A DNA stretch of 64,000 nt from Epinephelus fuscoguttatus (taxonomy: Eukaryota > Chordata > Actinopteri > Perciformes > Serranidae). The notes beneath the pieces were generated by a model that was not told where the DNA came from, did not search any database, and saw nothing but the letters and a program-made list of their open reading frames with translations. Below are positions 12,001 to 21,307 of this stretch, one piece after another (positions within the stretch are counted from its first letter, which is position 1; every line of letters starts with the position of its first letter). The stretch is from assembly GCF_011397635.1 (NCBI RefSeq), contig NC_064754.1, positions 33,026,543 to 33,090,542 of the forward strand, in the 5' to 3' direction. Position numbers and translations under genes: made by a program.

Positions 12001-14338
12001 ATTTTCTTCACATATGTGTATATGTATTACGGATGTAGTTAAAACAACACAAAATCCAATATACTGCAAATCAAATGTAAACTGTCAATACAAGTAGAAA
12101 TGGGACACAGCCAGCACAGAGAATGTTTTTACTGTACCTGGGATTGGCCAAGTCTAGAGACTTGTTCTGGAGGCTTCTCTGTGAAATTTGTGCAAAGGAA
12201 GACAAAAAGGTTAATCGGTAAAAGGAAAAACCAACCACCGCCAGCAGATATCGTTCCCTTCTTCTGTATCTGTCAGTCCACGGTAAATATGGAGCACAAG
12301 TTGATCATTTCACTACAGGGCTACTCAGAGCTTTACATCTGTCCCAAAGACAATATTCTAATACACACTGCAAAACAACACCTGCAGGAACATCAGCTTT
12401 ACAGTCAGGATTCTGGTGGGTAAGCTGTGATTGGGTACTGGTTATGGTCGCTTAGCAGCCTCAGATGCAACCTGCCTCTGCGCTCTTAAAAGTTGGCACA
12501 GACAGGCAAAGGAGCAATAACCAGCGCCTGACCTCATGTTTTCAAAGCGGTTAAAGATGAGGCATGTGTACAGGCACTGATTCTACAGGTTGTTTGTTAA
12601 TCTGGTGAGCATGAACTAATATTTGTTTCGAAAGTGTTGTCTAATGTCTATATTATACACCTGTCTGAAATGTTCTGTTCTGACTAACTGACCCATCTGC
12701 CTGAATGGTGCATTAATATGCAGCTGTTGGTTATGAATTTAGAGCTGGTTCCTGCACCCAACCTCTTGCCACTTGTGGCTGGCTGACACAAATATTCTCA
12801 TGGGAATAAAAAGCACAGACATCTGAAAAAACAAGTGGGTCCAATTTTTGAAAACCTAATTTTATTTTAAAGGGAACCATTTAAAATGCTTTGAAACTGA
12901 CATGGACACACACCAAGAAGGTCCCACGTACCTCTGATCTTCTGATAGTTTGCCAAGCTCTCCTCTTTCCTGTTGGCAACATAGCAGTCTTTAAGCATAA
13001 TGTGCTTTTCACAGCAACAAGCTGTCATTCAATACAAACATCCTGCTGCAGAACTTGATAAAATAATAAGCTAATAGAGGCTGGTTAAGTGGTCCATAAT
13101 TTGAGACTTGACTATAGATAGCTTCTACTATACCACTGCTGATATATCAAAATAATTGCCATGAGAAATATTTTAATGTTAAATACCATTAAAAGTGGTG
13201 TTAGCGTGCTAACTTTTATACTTACATAGTTATGGTTAATAAACTGAAAATGTATCCTTGCCTGAAGTGAATACTGGGCATAGAGGAACCACATCTTTGA
13301 TTCAACAGAGCTGAGTGTAGCGACATGTTTGTCCACATGTGTGTGTTTACCTGTCAGGCTTTAACAACTGCTTTACAGTGGAAAGAGGAGCTGGTTGAGG
13401 AGCTGGTCGTCTGTGTTCCACCGGGGTAACAGAGCTGAACCTTGGGTCCGACAGCCTTTTGATTGGGGAGAACATGAGCAAACGCGTCAGTTTATTCGTT
13501 TTGGAAGTCTCTAGACATGAAGCACAGACTGAAGATTTAATGCTCATTAACACCTGATGGAAACTATTAATGCTTACCTGTAGTCTCCTGAGGCGCTGAA
13601 ACCTCCTCTGTAGCCACCATGGGATCGAGGACGGTTATGCATCCAGTTAGAGATATTACTAGCTGAGGGTTGGCGGAGAGACAACCTTGGCCTCACTAAA
13701 TGCATGTGAAAGGTGACAACAGGTCAGATTATGGTGAATAAAGGAAATGAGATACAAACAAAGCTGTGATAAATGATGAGGAATCACCCGCTGAAGAAAT
13801 GAAATGTAACAAGTGTCTCCTACCATTGAGCATGTATGGGTTGGAAGGTTTGAATCTCATCTTGCAGTTGACAAACTGTGCACGACAAGATTTCTTGGGG
13901 CTCTTCTGCCTGGCCACCAGCTCAGCAATGTGGGCTGTCTCTTGACACACCGCAGCAAAGCACATCATCTACAGGGCACATTTATTGAATTTAACGAACT
14001 ACACACAACTTGTTACAGAGGTTATCGGTTCTATGCTCATGCTAGCTGGCCTTTTGGCAGTAGTTTATGGAAGCAAATTACCAACGAGGTGACAATGGCC
14101 TTAAACCTGGGTAAATAAAAATGATAGCCCTCACCTCACCCATGCGGTAGTCCAGGCGGACCACCGAGGGGATGCTCCTGAGGTAGTCCTCCAGTTTCAA
14201 GTAGCCCAGCTTCCTCAGCGGGATGCTCTCTCCGCACAGTGAGCGGTACTCTGACTGGAGAGTGTTAATAGAAACACCTGCCTTGCTGGACTGGAGAACA
14301 GACCGCAACATTTTCTTTACGGACTCGCTGTCCGACAT
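434..14338 (-). CDS. tdrd7: Tudor domain-containing protein 7 (3'-partial in window)
   Basis: Scaffold protein of germ granules and lens RNA granules; LOTUS domains bind Vasa-type helicases/RNA and Tudor domains bind dimethyl-arginine ligands (family knowledge). I assembled 20 coding exons: 14338-14135, 13968-13824, 13695-13578, 13455-13351, 12969-12932, 12178-12138, 11768-11598, 11334-10606, 10362-10166, 9523-9331, 9152-9041, 8860-8649, 8318-8184, 6857-6774, 6616-6482, 6016-5906, 3022-2842, 2554-2385, 981-788, 594-434. All have AG/GT borders and compatible phases, giving 3436 nt (about 1145 residues). The order is three LOTUS domains, then three Tudor cores, as in vertebrate TDRD7 (human about 1100 residues). 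The ATG at 14338 follows a splice acceptor (ATTCAG|CAGG) by four bases, so a 5' non-coding exon must lie upstream. The final exon ends in phase 1 with a GT donor at 433, and no matching 3' exon is visible in 1-433, so the C-terminus is outside the window. Whether this is the a or b fish copy cannot be decided here. Confidence 0.93.
1190..1990 (-). repeat. Probable interspersed repeat in tdrd7 intron
   Basis: Lies in the tdrd7 intron between exons 19 and 18. On the minus strand, 1975-1930 reads as a degraded echo of the ORF fragment at 4268-4345 (MKSDAEL..FFLLDR followed by CAG), with the same order of residues before a splice-like CAG|G. The rest has no coding potential but resembles sequence often repeated in fish genomes. 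Family not identified. Confidence 0.4.
2385..6857 (-). CDS. tdrd7: tdrd7 coding exons 14-18: second extended Tudor domain
   Basis: Exons 6857-6774, 6616-6482, 6016-5906, 3022-2842 and 2554-2385. The Tudor core is [16 protein letters not shown] + [20 protein letters not shown], followed by the conserved AIKCRLADV segment and an SN-like tail ([20 protein letters not shown]). The intron between 5906 and 3022 is 2.9 kb and loaded with repeats (see below). The last exon here, ending PPPLELPQ, is a poorly conserved linker. Confidence 0.9.
3813..4061 (+). repeat. tRNA-derived SINE (fish V-SINE/AFC-like)
   Basis: Contains an internal Pol III A box (TGGCCTAGCGGTAGAGT, 3824-3840) and B box (GGTTCGATCC, 3858-3867). 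A tRNA-unrelated body follows (CATACCAAAGACTATAAAAA, then GCTTGGCACTCAGCATCAGG) and a 3' part ending GGGACTTTAA. This architecture is standard for percomorph tRNA-SINEs. It sits on the plus strand in a tdrd7 intron. The family name is from memory and unverified. Confidence 0.75.
4070..5290 (-). repeat. Probable mobile element carrying the ORF fragment
   Basis: This 1.2-kb block is GC-richer than its surroundings. It carries the ORF fragment at 4268-4518 and an imperfect tandem pair of about 86 bp (CACCGCACAG... to ...CGCACATATAC, starting at 4824 and 4912), with (CATC)n at 4849-4865. No clear terminal repeats or target-site duplication were found, so the borders are approximate. Confidence 0.4.
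4268..4518 (-). pseudogene. Frameshifted fragment of a probable multicopy fish ORF
   Basis: On the minus strand an ATG at about 4511 starts [20 protein letters not shown] with a lysine/alanine-rich continuation ([20 protein letters not shown]). After a shift of frame the downstream part reads [20 protein letters not shown] then [12 protein letters not shown], ending at a good donor (ACAG|GTAATT, 4268/4267). The [16 protein letters not shown] motif resembles first-exon segments of repetitive, transposon-linked predicted proteins in fish; this is from memory. Function is unknown. It is embedded in tdrd7 intronic DNA and is presumably not expressed as a protein. Confidence 0.5.
5457..5491. repeat. 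(TA)n microsatellite
   Basis: About 17 TA units in the tdrd7 intron between exons 17 and 16. Confidence 0.95.
6035..6057. repeat. A23 tract forming a polypyrimidine tract on the minus strand
   Basis: Read on the minus strand this is T23 followed by (GT)n and CTCTTCAG, directly in front of tdrd7 exon 16 (acceptor at 6017). It therefore doubles as the acceptor polypyrimidine tract. Confidence 0.85.
6858..8183 (-). other. tdrd7 intron, no further features seen
   Basis: 1.3 kb between exons 14 and 13. I see no convincing ORF, RNA gene or repeat. Confidence 0.6.
8184..9523 (-). CDS. tdrd7: tdrd7 coding exons 10-13: first extended Tudor domain
   Basis: Exons 9523-9331, 9152-9041, 8860-8649 and 8318-8184. 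The Tudor core spans the first two ([20 protein letters not shown] then [14 protein letters not shown]), with the aromatic/acidic YVDYG motif typical of dimethyl-arginine readers. The next exons carry the SN-like flank, including [20 protein letters not shown], which matches human [20 protein letters not shown] closely. Phases 1-0-1-0 join without error. Confidence 0.93.
10166..11334 (-). CDS. tdrd7: tdrd7 coding exons 8-9: proline-rich linker and third LOTUS domain
   Basis: Exon 8 (11334-10606, 243 codons) begins [11 protein letters not shown]. It holds a long proline/serine/asparagine-rich, probably disordered stretch and then the third LOTUS domain (about residues 454-525: [40 protein letters not shown]). 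Exon 9 (10362-10166) completes it (AILYFSS) and leads into a second linker. The disordered part is longer than in the human protein and accounts for most of the extra length. Confidence 0.92.
11598..11768 (-). CDS. tdrd7: tdrd7 coding exon 7: second LOTUS domain
   Basis: Phase 0/0 exon of 57 codons (residues about 218-274). The segment [20 protein letters not shown] followed by [20 protein letters not shown] is a clear LOTUS domain and aligns with the human region starting YKMDEVQNRIKEIL. Confidence 0.92.
12138..13695 (-). CDS. tdrd7: tdrd7 coding exons 3-6: variable linker with two very small exons
   Basis: Exons 13695-13578 (118 nt), 13455-13351 (105 nt), 12969-12932 (38 nt) and 12178-12138 (41 nt) encode the low-complexity linker between LOTUS 1 and 2. 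The 38- and 41-nt exons were found only by phase matching. One exon ends ..GAC AG; the 38-mer supplies G AAA GAG.. and ends in one G; the 41-mer supplies AG AAG CCT.. (residues [13 protein letters not shown]), which lines up with the human EKP segment before LOTUS 2. For the 105-nt exon I chose the acceptor AAAAG|GCTGTCGG because upstream AGs break frame. Sequence conservation is weak here, so confidence rests on splice signals and phase. Confidence 0.75.
13824..14338 (-). CDS. tdrd7: tdrd7 coding exons 1-2: first LOTUS domain
   Basis: Residues 1-116. The protein starts [20 protein letters not shown] and carries the winged-helix LOTUS pattern ([20 protein letters not shown], then [17 protein letters not shown]). 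Exon 1 (14338-14135) uses the donor after GGTGAG, not the earlier ATGG|GTGAG. Only the former gives a phase-0 join to exon 2 and the continuity [20 protein letters not shown], which matches human TDRD7. Exon 2 (13968-13824) ends in phase 1. Confidence 0.9.
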
Positions 14339-15336
14339 CCTGCTGAATTCACACAGAAAAAGAAACACGGACGAAAAATCAGTGGGGTTAAAAATGCACG
14401 AGTACAGTACAGCATCAGTTAAAAGCACTTACAGGTCGTCTACATCTATAAGACACTTAAAATGAATGCTGTAAAGACCTTTTCAAAATAATTTAAGACA
14501 ATTAATTAATTACTTATTTGAAGCACCGCAGGCTAACTATAAACGTAAGGTGTTTATATGTGGTCTCGTTTTATGTTGACATATAGCTATCAATCTATAT
14601 TTAGCCAACAGGTAACTGCGCCTATAAAATTAAGAGAGCTATAAGTTCAGTGAAAGGTTTAAAGATTTGTAACATCAGAAATATGGACTTTATTAGATAT
14701 ATTTGTGGCAAATATGACCTCACAAATTCATATTCAAGAATGATGACTTTATGGCCTACTATTAAAAATTAAACACATTGTAAGACTTTTAATAGGGCCT
14801 TCAGGCACAGTCATTTTAACCACAGAGTTCTGGGGGACAGACTCAGGATTTTGGGCTCCACCTTAATTTTGTCTAAGAAAAACGCTCTAAAAAGTTAAGA
14901 TTTGAAACCAACACTGCTTCGTGGATTTGATGCTGATATACAATAAAACATTTGTGCTTAAGCTGCTGCATTGGCTAAACATTCTTGTTTACTGTAAGTT
15001 ATCTGAGCAAGCAAACATTTAACACAACTTTTGTATCTTACAATGTCACAAGAGTTCCTCTTTAAGTTAAAGAGCAAAATTCGGCTGGTTAAACTAACTT
15101 AGCTCAGTGTCTGCCACAATGTCAAAGACAGCTAGCTGGATTCTACAATATCCAGCAACCTTATGGGCCACACAAAAGGCAGAGTTACTAAAACCACCAG
15201 GCAAATTTTTAGTCTATGTCCTCGTTGCGAGGCGTCAAACATTAAAGATCCGTTATCAGACTGAATTTAATATCCATGAAGACAATAGGTCTGGTCCAAA
15301 AACGGATGTCTGCCGCTAATTTAACTTTAACCGATA
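14339..15336. other. tdrd7 5' flank / first intron
   Basis: About 1 kb directly upstream of the tdrd7 start-codon exon. The acceptor just before the ATG implies that this is intron 1 downstream of an unseen 5' non-coding exon. AT-rich, no ORF of note. Confidence 0.55.
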
Positions 15337-16252
15337 GACGGACGATGTGACCGTTAACTTAGCTGCTCGGCTAACGGCTAACTGTTCGTTTGCAGCTAGC
15401 TGTAAAGTAAAGCTTGTTGCTCCGGCTCACAACGGACATTTTACAACCCTTTCAAAGTTATTTGCGACGTGCAATAACGTTAGCTCAAGTTTTAAGGCAG
15501 ATAAAACTGTTTATGTTTACATTACCTGTACCTTCACTAACTTTCGCTAGCCAAACTGCTACGTGGTGTTTTCAGTATCGTCGCATTCAAAGTAACGTGC
15601 ACGCTTACGCCCACAAATTCAAAAGGTCACTAACTGTTACCGGTGTGTTTAACGTTACCTTAGCCTGTATTTGACATGGTCATATGATGTTGAACTTAAA
15701 TGTTCCTCACATTTAACTAGCTAAATGCATCGCTTTAAATGTGATCGGTAAGTCAATCTTGTGGAAAACGGTCGTTGGATGTATGTACTTTTGCTAAATA
15801 GCGCAAATATGCTGCTTTAAAGACTGATGACGTGACCGTTAGCTGCTTGGCTAACGGCTAACTGTTCGTTTGCAGCTAACGTTGCAGTGACGTTGAAGCT
15901 TGTTGTTTCAGCCCACAAATGACATTTTACAAACTTGTCAAAGTTATTTGCGATGTGCAGTAACGTTAGCTCAAGTGTAAAGGCTGATAATAACGTTTCT
16001 ATGTTTACATTACCTGTAATTTTCACTGAATTTTGCTAGCCAAACTGCTTAGTGGTGTCTTTGGTAAAGTCGAATTCAAAATCACGTGCATGTTTAACGT
16101 TACGCCCACAAGTTCAAAAGGTCACTACCGGTGTGTTTTAGTTTAGCCTGTATTTGGCATTGGTTTTGAACGTATGTATTTCTCACATTTCTCTAATGAG
16201 CATTTAACTAGCTAAATGCATCACTTTATATGTGACTGACTATATATATATG

Positions 16253-16290
<38 letters not shown>

Positions 16291-16318
16291 GCTAAATAGT
16301 CCAAATATGCTGCTTTTA
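15337..16318. repeat. Tandem duplication of about 485 bp upstream of tdrd7
   Basis: Copy 1 (15337-15822) and copy 2 (15823-16318) share long runs such as GGCTAACGGCTAACTGTTCG, TATGTTTACATTACCTGTA, CTAGCCAAACTGCT, TTCAAAAGGTCACTA, ATTTAACTAGCTAAATGCAT and CAAATATGCTGCTTT, in the same order and at a constant offset of about 480-490. Copy 2 additionally contains a TA-rich stretch (16242-16290). Both copies carry more CpG than the neighbouring DNA. Confidence 0.93.
16242..16290. repeat. (TA)n microsatellite
   Basis: Imperfect TA repeat inside copy 2 of the tandem duplication and absent from copy 1. Confidence 0.9.
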
Positions 16319-16604
16319 AGTGGTGTCGGAAATATCAGCATTCAGCATTCCATACTTGTACTTATAACATAGCTAATGAATTAAAAATATAGCTAACATA
16401 GCTAATAAATTATTAAAACATTAATTAGAATCACCTTGACATCTTTTAAGTCATTCACACTGATGCAGCTTTACCATTTCTATTTTGCAGCATATAAACA
16501 ACATATTTACAAGTAGAGACTTACACATGCTTGTTTTCAGGCCCAGTGTATGCAGAGCACATATTGTATGTTCATCCAGAATACACAGCAGCTGTGTATA
16601 AACA

Positions 16605-16610
16605 TTTATT
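16605..16610 (-). other. Candidate polyadenylation signal of stra6l
   Basis: AATAAA on the minus strand, about 400 nt after the stra6l stop at 17007. It is the first canonical hexamer in that direction that I noticed, giving a 3' UTR of roughly 16590-17006. Confidence 0.55.
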
Positions 16611-17006
16611 ATCATTTACATTTATAACAAAAACCTTGAATAACAGGCAGAATGGCTGTATGGTGTGGCTCACATGATTTTAATAAATTAAACATATTTA
16701 GGCGGATAAACAGCCAGGTGTAGTGCACCACATCCACTAGTAGAATACGTGGCAGAGAGGTTGCTGTGGTTATGTACAAAGGTCCACAGTTAACCTTGAC
16801 CGTGTCCATATACTGTTCAGCAGTTCAAAACATAACTTGATTTAAACAATCAATCTACAATACAGGTTCTCACAGTTTCCTTAAGTCAAATCTCCTACGG
16901 ATGAATGGATCACATTAATCAGATTATAACTTGTCAATCAGATGGAAAAAACGTATTGAAAACACCACATGGTCACAACATGATGACAATCTATGGCAAT
17001 GTTTCT

Positions 17007-17600
17007 TTAACACTCTTCTGCTGGTGTGACTATGATCTCTGGTAGCAAAACTTTCTTTGATTGAGAAGCCATGACACAAGCCTGCACCACTGTGTCTGAC
17101 TGTACTGATGAAGACTGGGAGAGGTGGTGCTTCCTAAGCAGGATCAAATGAGGGTTCCGCAGTAGGGAATATGCCAACATCCAACGTGTCCTGGCCCGGC
17201 TATTCACAGGGGATTCTGTGAAAAAGTTTAAAGTTAATAAACTAAAAACTAAGAAAAAATAATTATGATAAACAAATGCATAAATGCAATGAAGTGGGAC
17301 CTAATTTAAAGAAAAAAATTACTAGTTTCATCACTTGGTGTATCTTTGATAGTGTCCAGGTGGTAGCAGTAGTAGTTATTTAGTGGAAGATTGTTAATTT
17401 AAGAGACACACATACAGACACACACACACACAGTACTGACCGGACTGCAGGTTGTTGAATGTTGAGTATACAGATGCAGTGTGTCTTTCCAGCTTGTGAT
17501 AGACCAGCAGCTGGCAGAAACACACCATGACTGGATTGTTATGGTAGTGGTCAGCAAAGATCATCCCAATCCAAGTACCATAGCCTGAAACATGCAAGAA

Positions 17601-17655
<55 letters not shown>

Positions 17656-20600
17656 ATATATGAGACATAGCACTGAATTTATGTGTTGATGAAAAAAACT
17701 CCTCTGATGTTTTGTAAAATGCTGCCATCTCCTGGAAGAAAATGATCTTCAAGAATGAATGGCTGTGACATTTAACGTCTTAACTCCTTGAACCAATATT
17801 TAAGTTTTGTCACACATGAGCCTAGGTTGTAGTTAAGCTTACCAGCATCCAAGCTTTCATATCCTCTCTGCATAATGGTCCGGTCTATGCGGGACACTAG
17901 CCACGTTCCTGTCACAATGCTGAACAACAGCCTCATTATGCAGGTGCTGATCCCCATCACCACGTTGTAGAAAAAGAAGAAGTAGTTGAAGCAGTGGAAC
18001 GCCTTCCTGAAGAGAGGGAAGAGAAACTGTGATTTACAGCTACTACAGATTCACTTTGAATGACATTCAGTTGTTCTATTAACGTTCAACATATAGGTAT
18101 TAAAAGTAACATATTCATTCTGTATCTGCTTGTGTCAGCAAGTCACTGAAGCTGCTTTACACCACTGGTTAAGTGAGAAAGTGCTTCACCATCATCACAT
18201 TATGTCATCAAACAGTCCACAGCTAATTTCTGTTTTGACCTTTATTACCAGCACTTCCCTTTTTGGTGGTCAGTGTTTGCTGCCAAATGGAGGACCTGGG
18301 TTTGATGGTCTCATGGTCGGCGCTTACGTTATATCTGTATTGAAATATACCAACCTGTTGTTGATAGCCAGAGGTTTCTGCTTATCAGTTGGAGACATTT
18401 TGTCCTGAAGGAAGAAGATCTGAACCAGAGCTATCTGGAGGAAAAGCAGGGCAATGACCAGAGTGATGGTCAAACTGAAAGACACAGGAGAAAGGTTAAA
18501 ATCAATCAACCAACATGTTTATCTATCAATCTAACCATCCATTCACATGCAGTCATATATCCACAACTCCACAGAAAGCAGCCTTACAGTATAAGCCCCA
18601 GGTTGCTGAGCATGCTCAGTGCTTTTCCATGCTGTATGGGAAGAACCAGCGCATAGACGAACAGCAGAGCAAACAGGAAGTGGATAAAATGGACAATCAG
18701 GTAGCCTAAAGAGAAAATACAGAAGAGACATTTTCATATTTTACTCATGTGGTGTGACTGTGCTGTTGTTTTGTCATTTTTCTATTCCATTCTCAAAACA
18801 AGTCTTTTCTGTGCAGTAGGACAATATTACAGATCCATCCATGCATAACTCCTGTAATATTTTCACATGGCCACTATCAACAAATGTAATGGCTGAGTAA
18901 AATGTTCCTCTACAAACATGTTTAGTGGTATTCCATTAAAAGGTGTCTAAGGTTTTGTTGAGATGTTGATTTGTGGAGGTTTGATACCAATTACTGGATC
19001 TTAGCCATGGATGAATCACTGAATGGGCTTACTGGGCTCAGGCCCACGAGCCTAAAGTGGGATTTGTAGCTGTGCAGCAGACCTTGCGCTGTAGCCTACG
19101 CTGTTGTGAGCATTTATACTTGTGCTGTGGTCTGTGTCACTCTGCACCTCTAAAACAGTAATCAGTGGCAGGGTTTCTGTGAAGTTCAGTTGATTCAAAA
19201 CACAACAAAAACACGGCTTAATAGAGACCTTAATTTCAAACACAAGCACAGAAATTGGCTTCACTATAACTCGCAGCATTCACAGACAAACACTTGTCTT
19301 TATCTGGACACATTTTCCCCACAAATACATGTTTTTAGCACAAGTCTATGGCATTTTACTCTGTATAAATTAGCCTAGCTAATAGCAGAGATTTCCTCTG
19401 CTCATATGAAGCCAGGATAAATCTCGAAGTATAAATCCCTGAAAGATGAATCACAAGATTCAAAATGCTATTTTTGTGGAGGCTTTACTTTTTTCACAAT
19501 TTATTGTTTCTTATATGTGAAATTAAAGTAAATAAAAACTTCGTTTCCACTGAGGGAAATGGTCTCAGCTTACAAAAATAAACAGGAGGTCTGTGTTGCC
19601 GCGTAGGCTCCATGTTGACGCAGAGCCTACGCCATTGCTGTGGCATCGATTCAATGCAGAAGTATAAATTCCGCCTAAGTAGAAAAGGTGGTGGGGCCTT
19701 TTGCATATCTGTGACAGCTGTCTAAGAATCCGCCCATGATCTTAGCTGGATTATTTTTTATTTTTGTTATCACAAAGAAAACTACCAGACTTTTGTGCTT
19801 TTCTCACCACTGTTACATTGCCCTGACGGTCAAAGCTAAAACTAAAGCTCTCCAGTGAATTACTTTTGCAGCATGAGATGGGCTTTACCTCAAGTTTTAC
19901 TGACAAACCCAAAATCCCTTAAATGAGTTGAACTCATTTGATTGCATCTATTATATGAGCTTAGTCACTGAAGTTAGTCATTGTCTAAAACGCCTGTTAA
20001 TGTGTACTTTCCCTCAACAGGAAAGCAAATTTTGGGCTCAGTCCCATAACATGTGCTGATATAAATACATCTGCTCATCTCCTGTTTTTGTTTTTTAATT
20101 TCATGTAGTACATGTCAGTTCCTTGTGTGTTTCAGGAGATAAAAAGCTTACCCCACAGTGTAAACGCTATTTGCCAACCAGAGTATCTTGCAATGGAAGC
20201 CTGTGGAAACAAAAAACAACATAAAAAATAAAAGTTATTTTAAATGCAATAAAATAAAGAAAAAGGCTAAATTAAATGAGGTGAAGACATTCACACATGT
20301 AGAGTACCACATGCTCTGCATATTTGAATCACCACAGCTACAAAATACTAAATACGAAAGTAGTTGCCAGTGTGAGTGTTGGTAGAGCCTGCTGGTGGGG
20401 TGCAGTGGCCATATGGTTTTCAGTACGAGGAGCAAAGAGTATGTAAATGACATACACTGTGACGCACATCATGGCCTGTAAACAGGGGAAACTGGGGCCA
20501 GTGTCGTAATTGTGAATGCTGGTTTGGGTCTTTAGTGCCAAGCTGAAGTCAAATTTGCCCAAGAGTTGCCTGCCATCTGCTGCATGCGTGTGTGTGTGTG

Positions 20601-21307
20601 TGTGTGTGTGTTACTTACTACGCTGAGAGCAGATTTGGGGTTGCGAAACCTCTCAGGAAGAAAAGTCTTCTGTCCCCTCCACAGCCGCTTTAAGTGTTTT
20701 CTGTGGCGACAGTGCACCACGTCACTCATCTATGAGGTTCTTTGTAATAACTAATTAGGAAATTTCATCTAACTTTCCAAAACTAAATCAGTTTACTTAC
20801 TTTTTTTAGACAGTTATCTTAGAATTTCAATACATTTTATATATTTATATCTATTATTAGGTCTCTTACCTGTAACAGGCCAAGACATGGAAGCAATAGG
20901 CCACAGAATTGAGACTAGCGAAGATGGTGGTAGCAAACCAAGACCCTGAAATAAACGAAATAGCAACAATCTTTCTTAGTTAAATTTATCAGGCCGCAGT
21001 GGAGAGTTGATTTTTGTTTTTTTCTTATCTTTAGAACCAAGGAAGCAGGACAAATGTGGTGGAAATGTCACCAAAACCTGTTTGATGTCCACCATACACA
21101 AGAATGAAGCATCAATCAGATCGTGATTATGAGGGGGGGTTAGACCAACTCACTCCTAGCCACGAGGATGAATTCTTCCAGCTGTGGTACCATGATTTCC
21201 AGAGGTTCAGTCTGGTTACAAGAGGCAACCAGCTGTTTTAATGTGTTCTTCCACCTTTCTGCTTTGTCAAAAGTCACATTGCTGAGACTGTAGTCTGCCA
21301 GGGTCAT
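17007..21307 (-). CDS. stra6l: stra6l exons 10-18: C-terminal half
   Basis: Exon 10 holds an extracellular-looking segment with an N-glycosylation sequon (NVT). Exons 11-16 hold hydrophobic spans ([76 protein letters not shown]). Exon 17 contains MVCFCQLLV and exon 18 the cytosolic tail with the conserved [16 protein letters not shown] box. For exon 12 I used the acceptor ATGAG|TGACG (start 20724). The earlier ATAG|ATGAG would create a stop in the joined frame. Confidence 0.9.

Noticed and set aside
13456-13553. Upstream extension of the tdrd7 exon at 13455-13351
   Set aside because: The open frame continues, but none of the acceptors there gives the phase required by the preceding exon; the acceptor at 13456 does.
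15107-15674. Plus-strand open frames of 67-86 codons in the duplicated block
   Set aside because: No homology, no splice partners, and the frames are not preserved between the two copies.
20725-20729. Acceptor ATAG|ATGAG for stra6l exon 12
   Set aside because: Joining exon 11 (ending in AG, phase 2) to this acceptor yields AGA TGA, an immediate stop. The acceptor five bases downstream is in frame.
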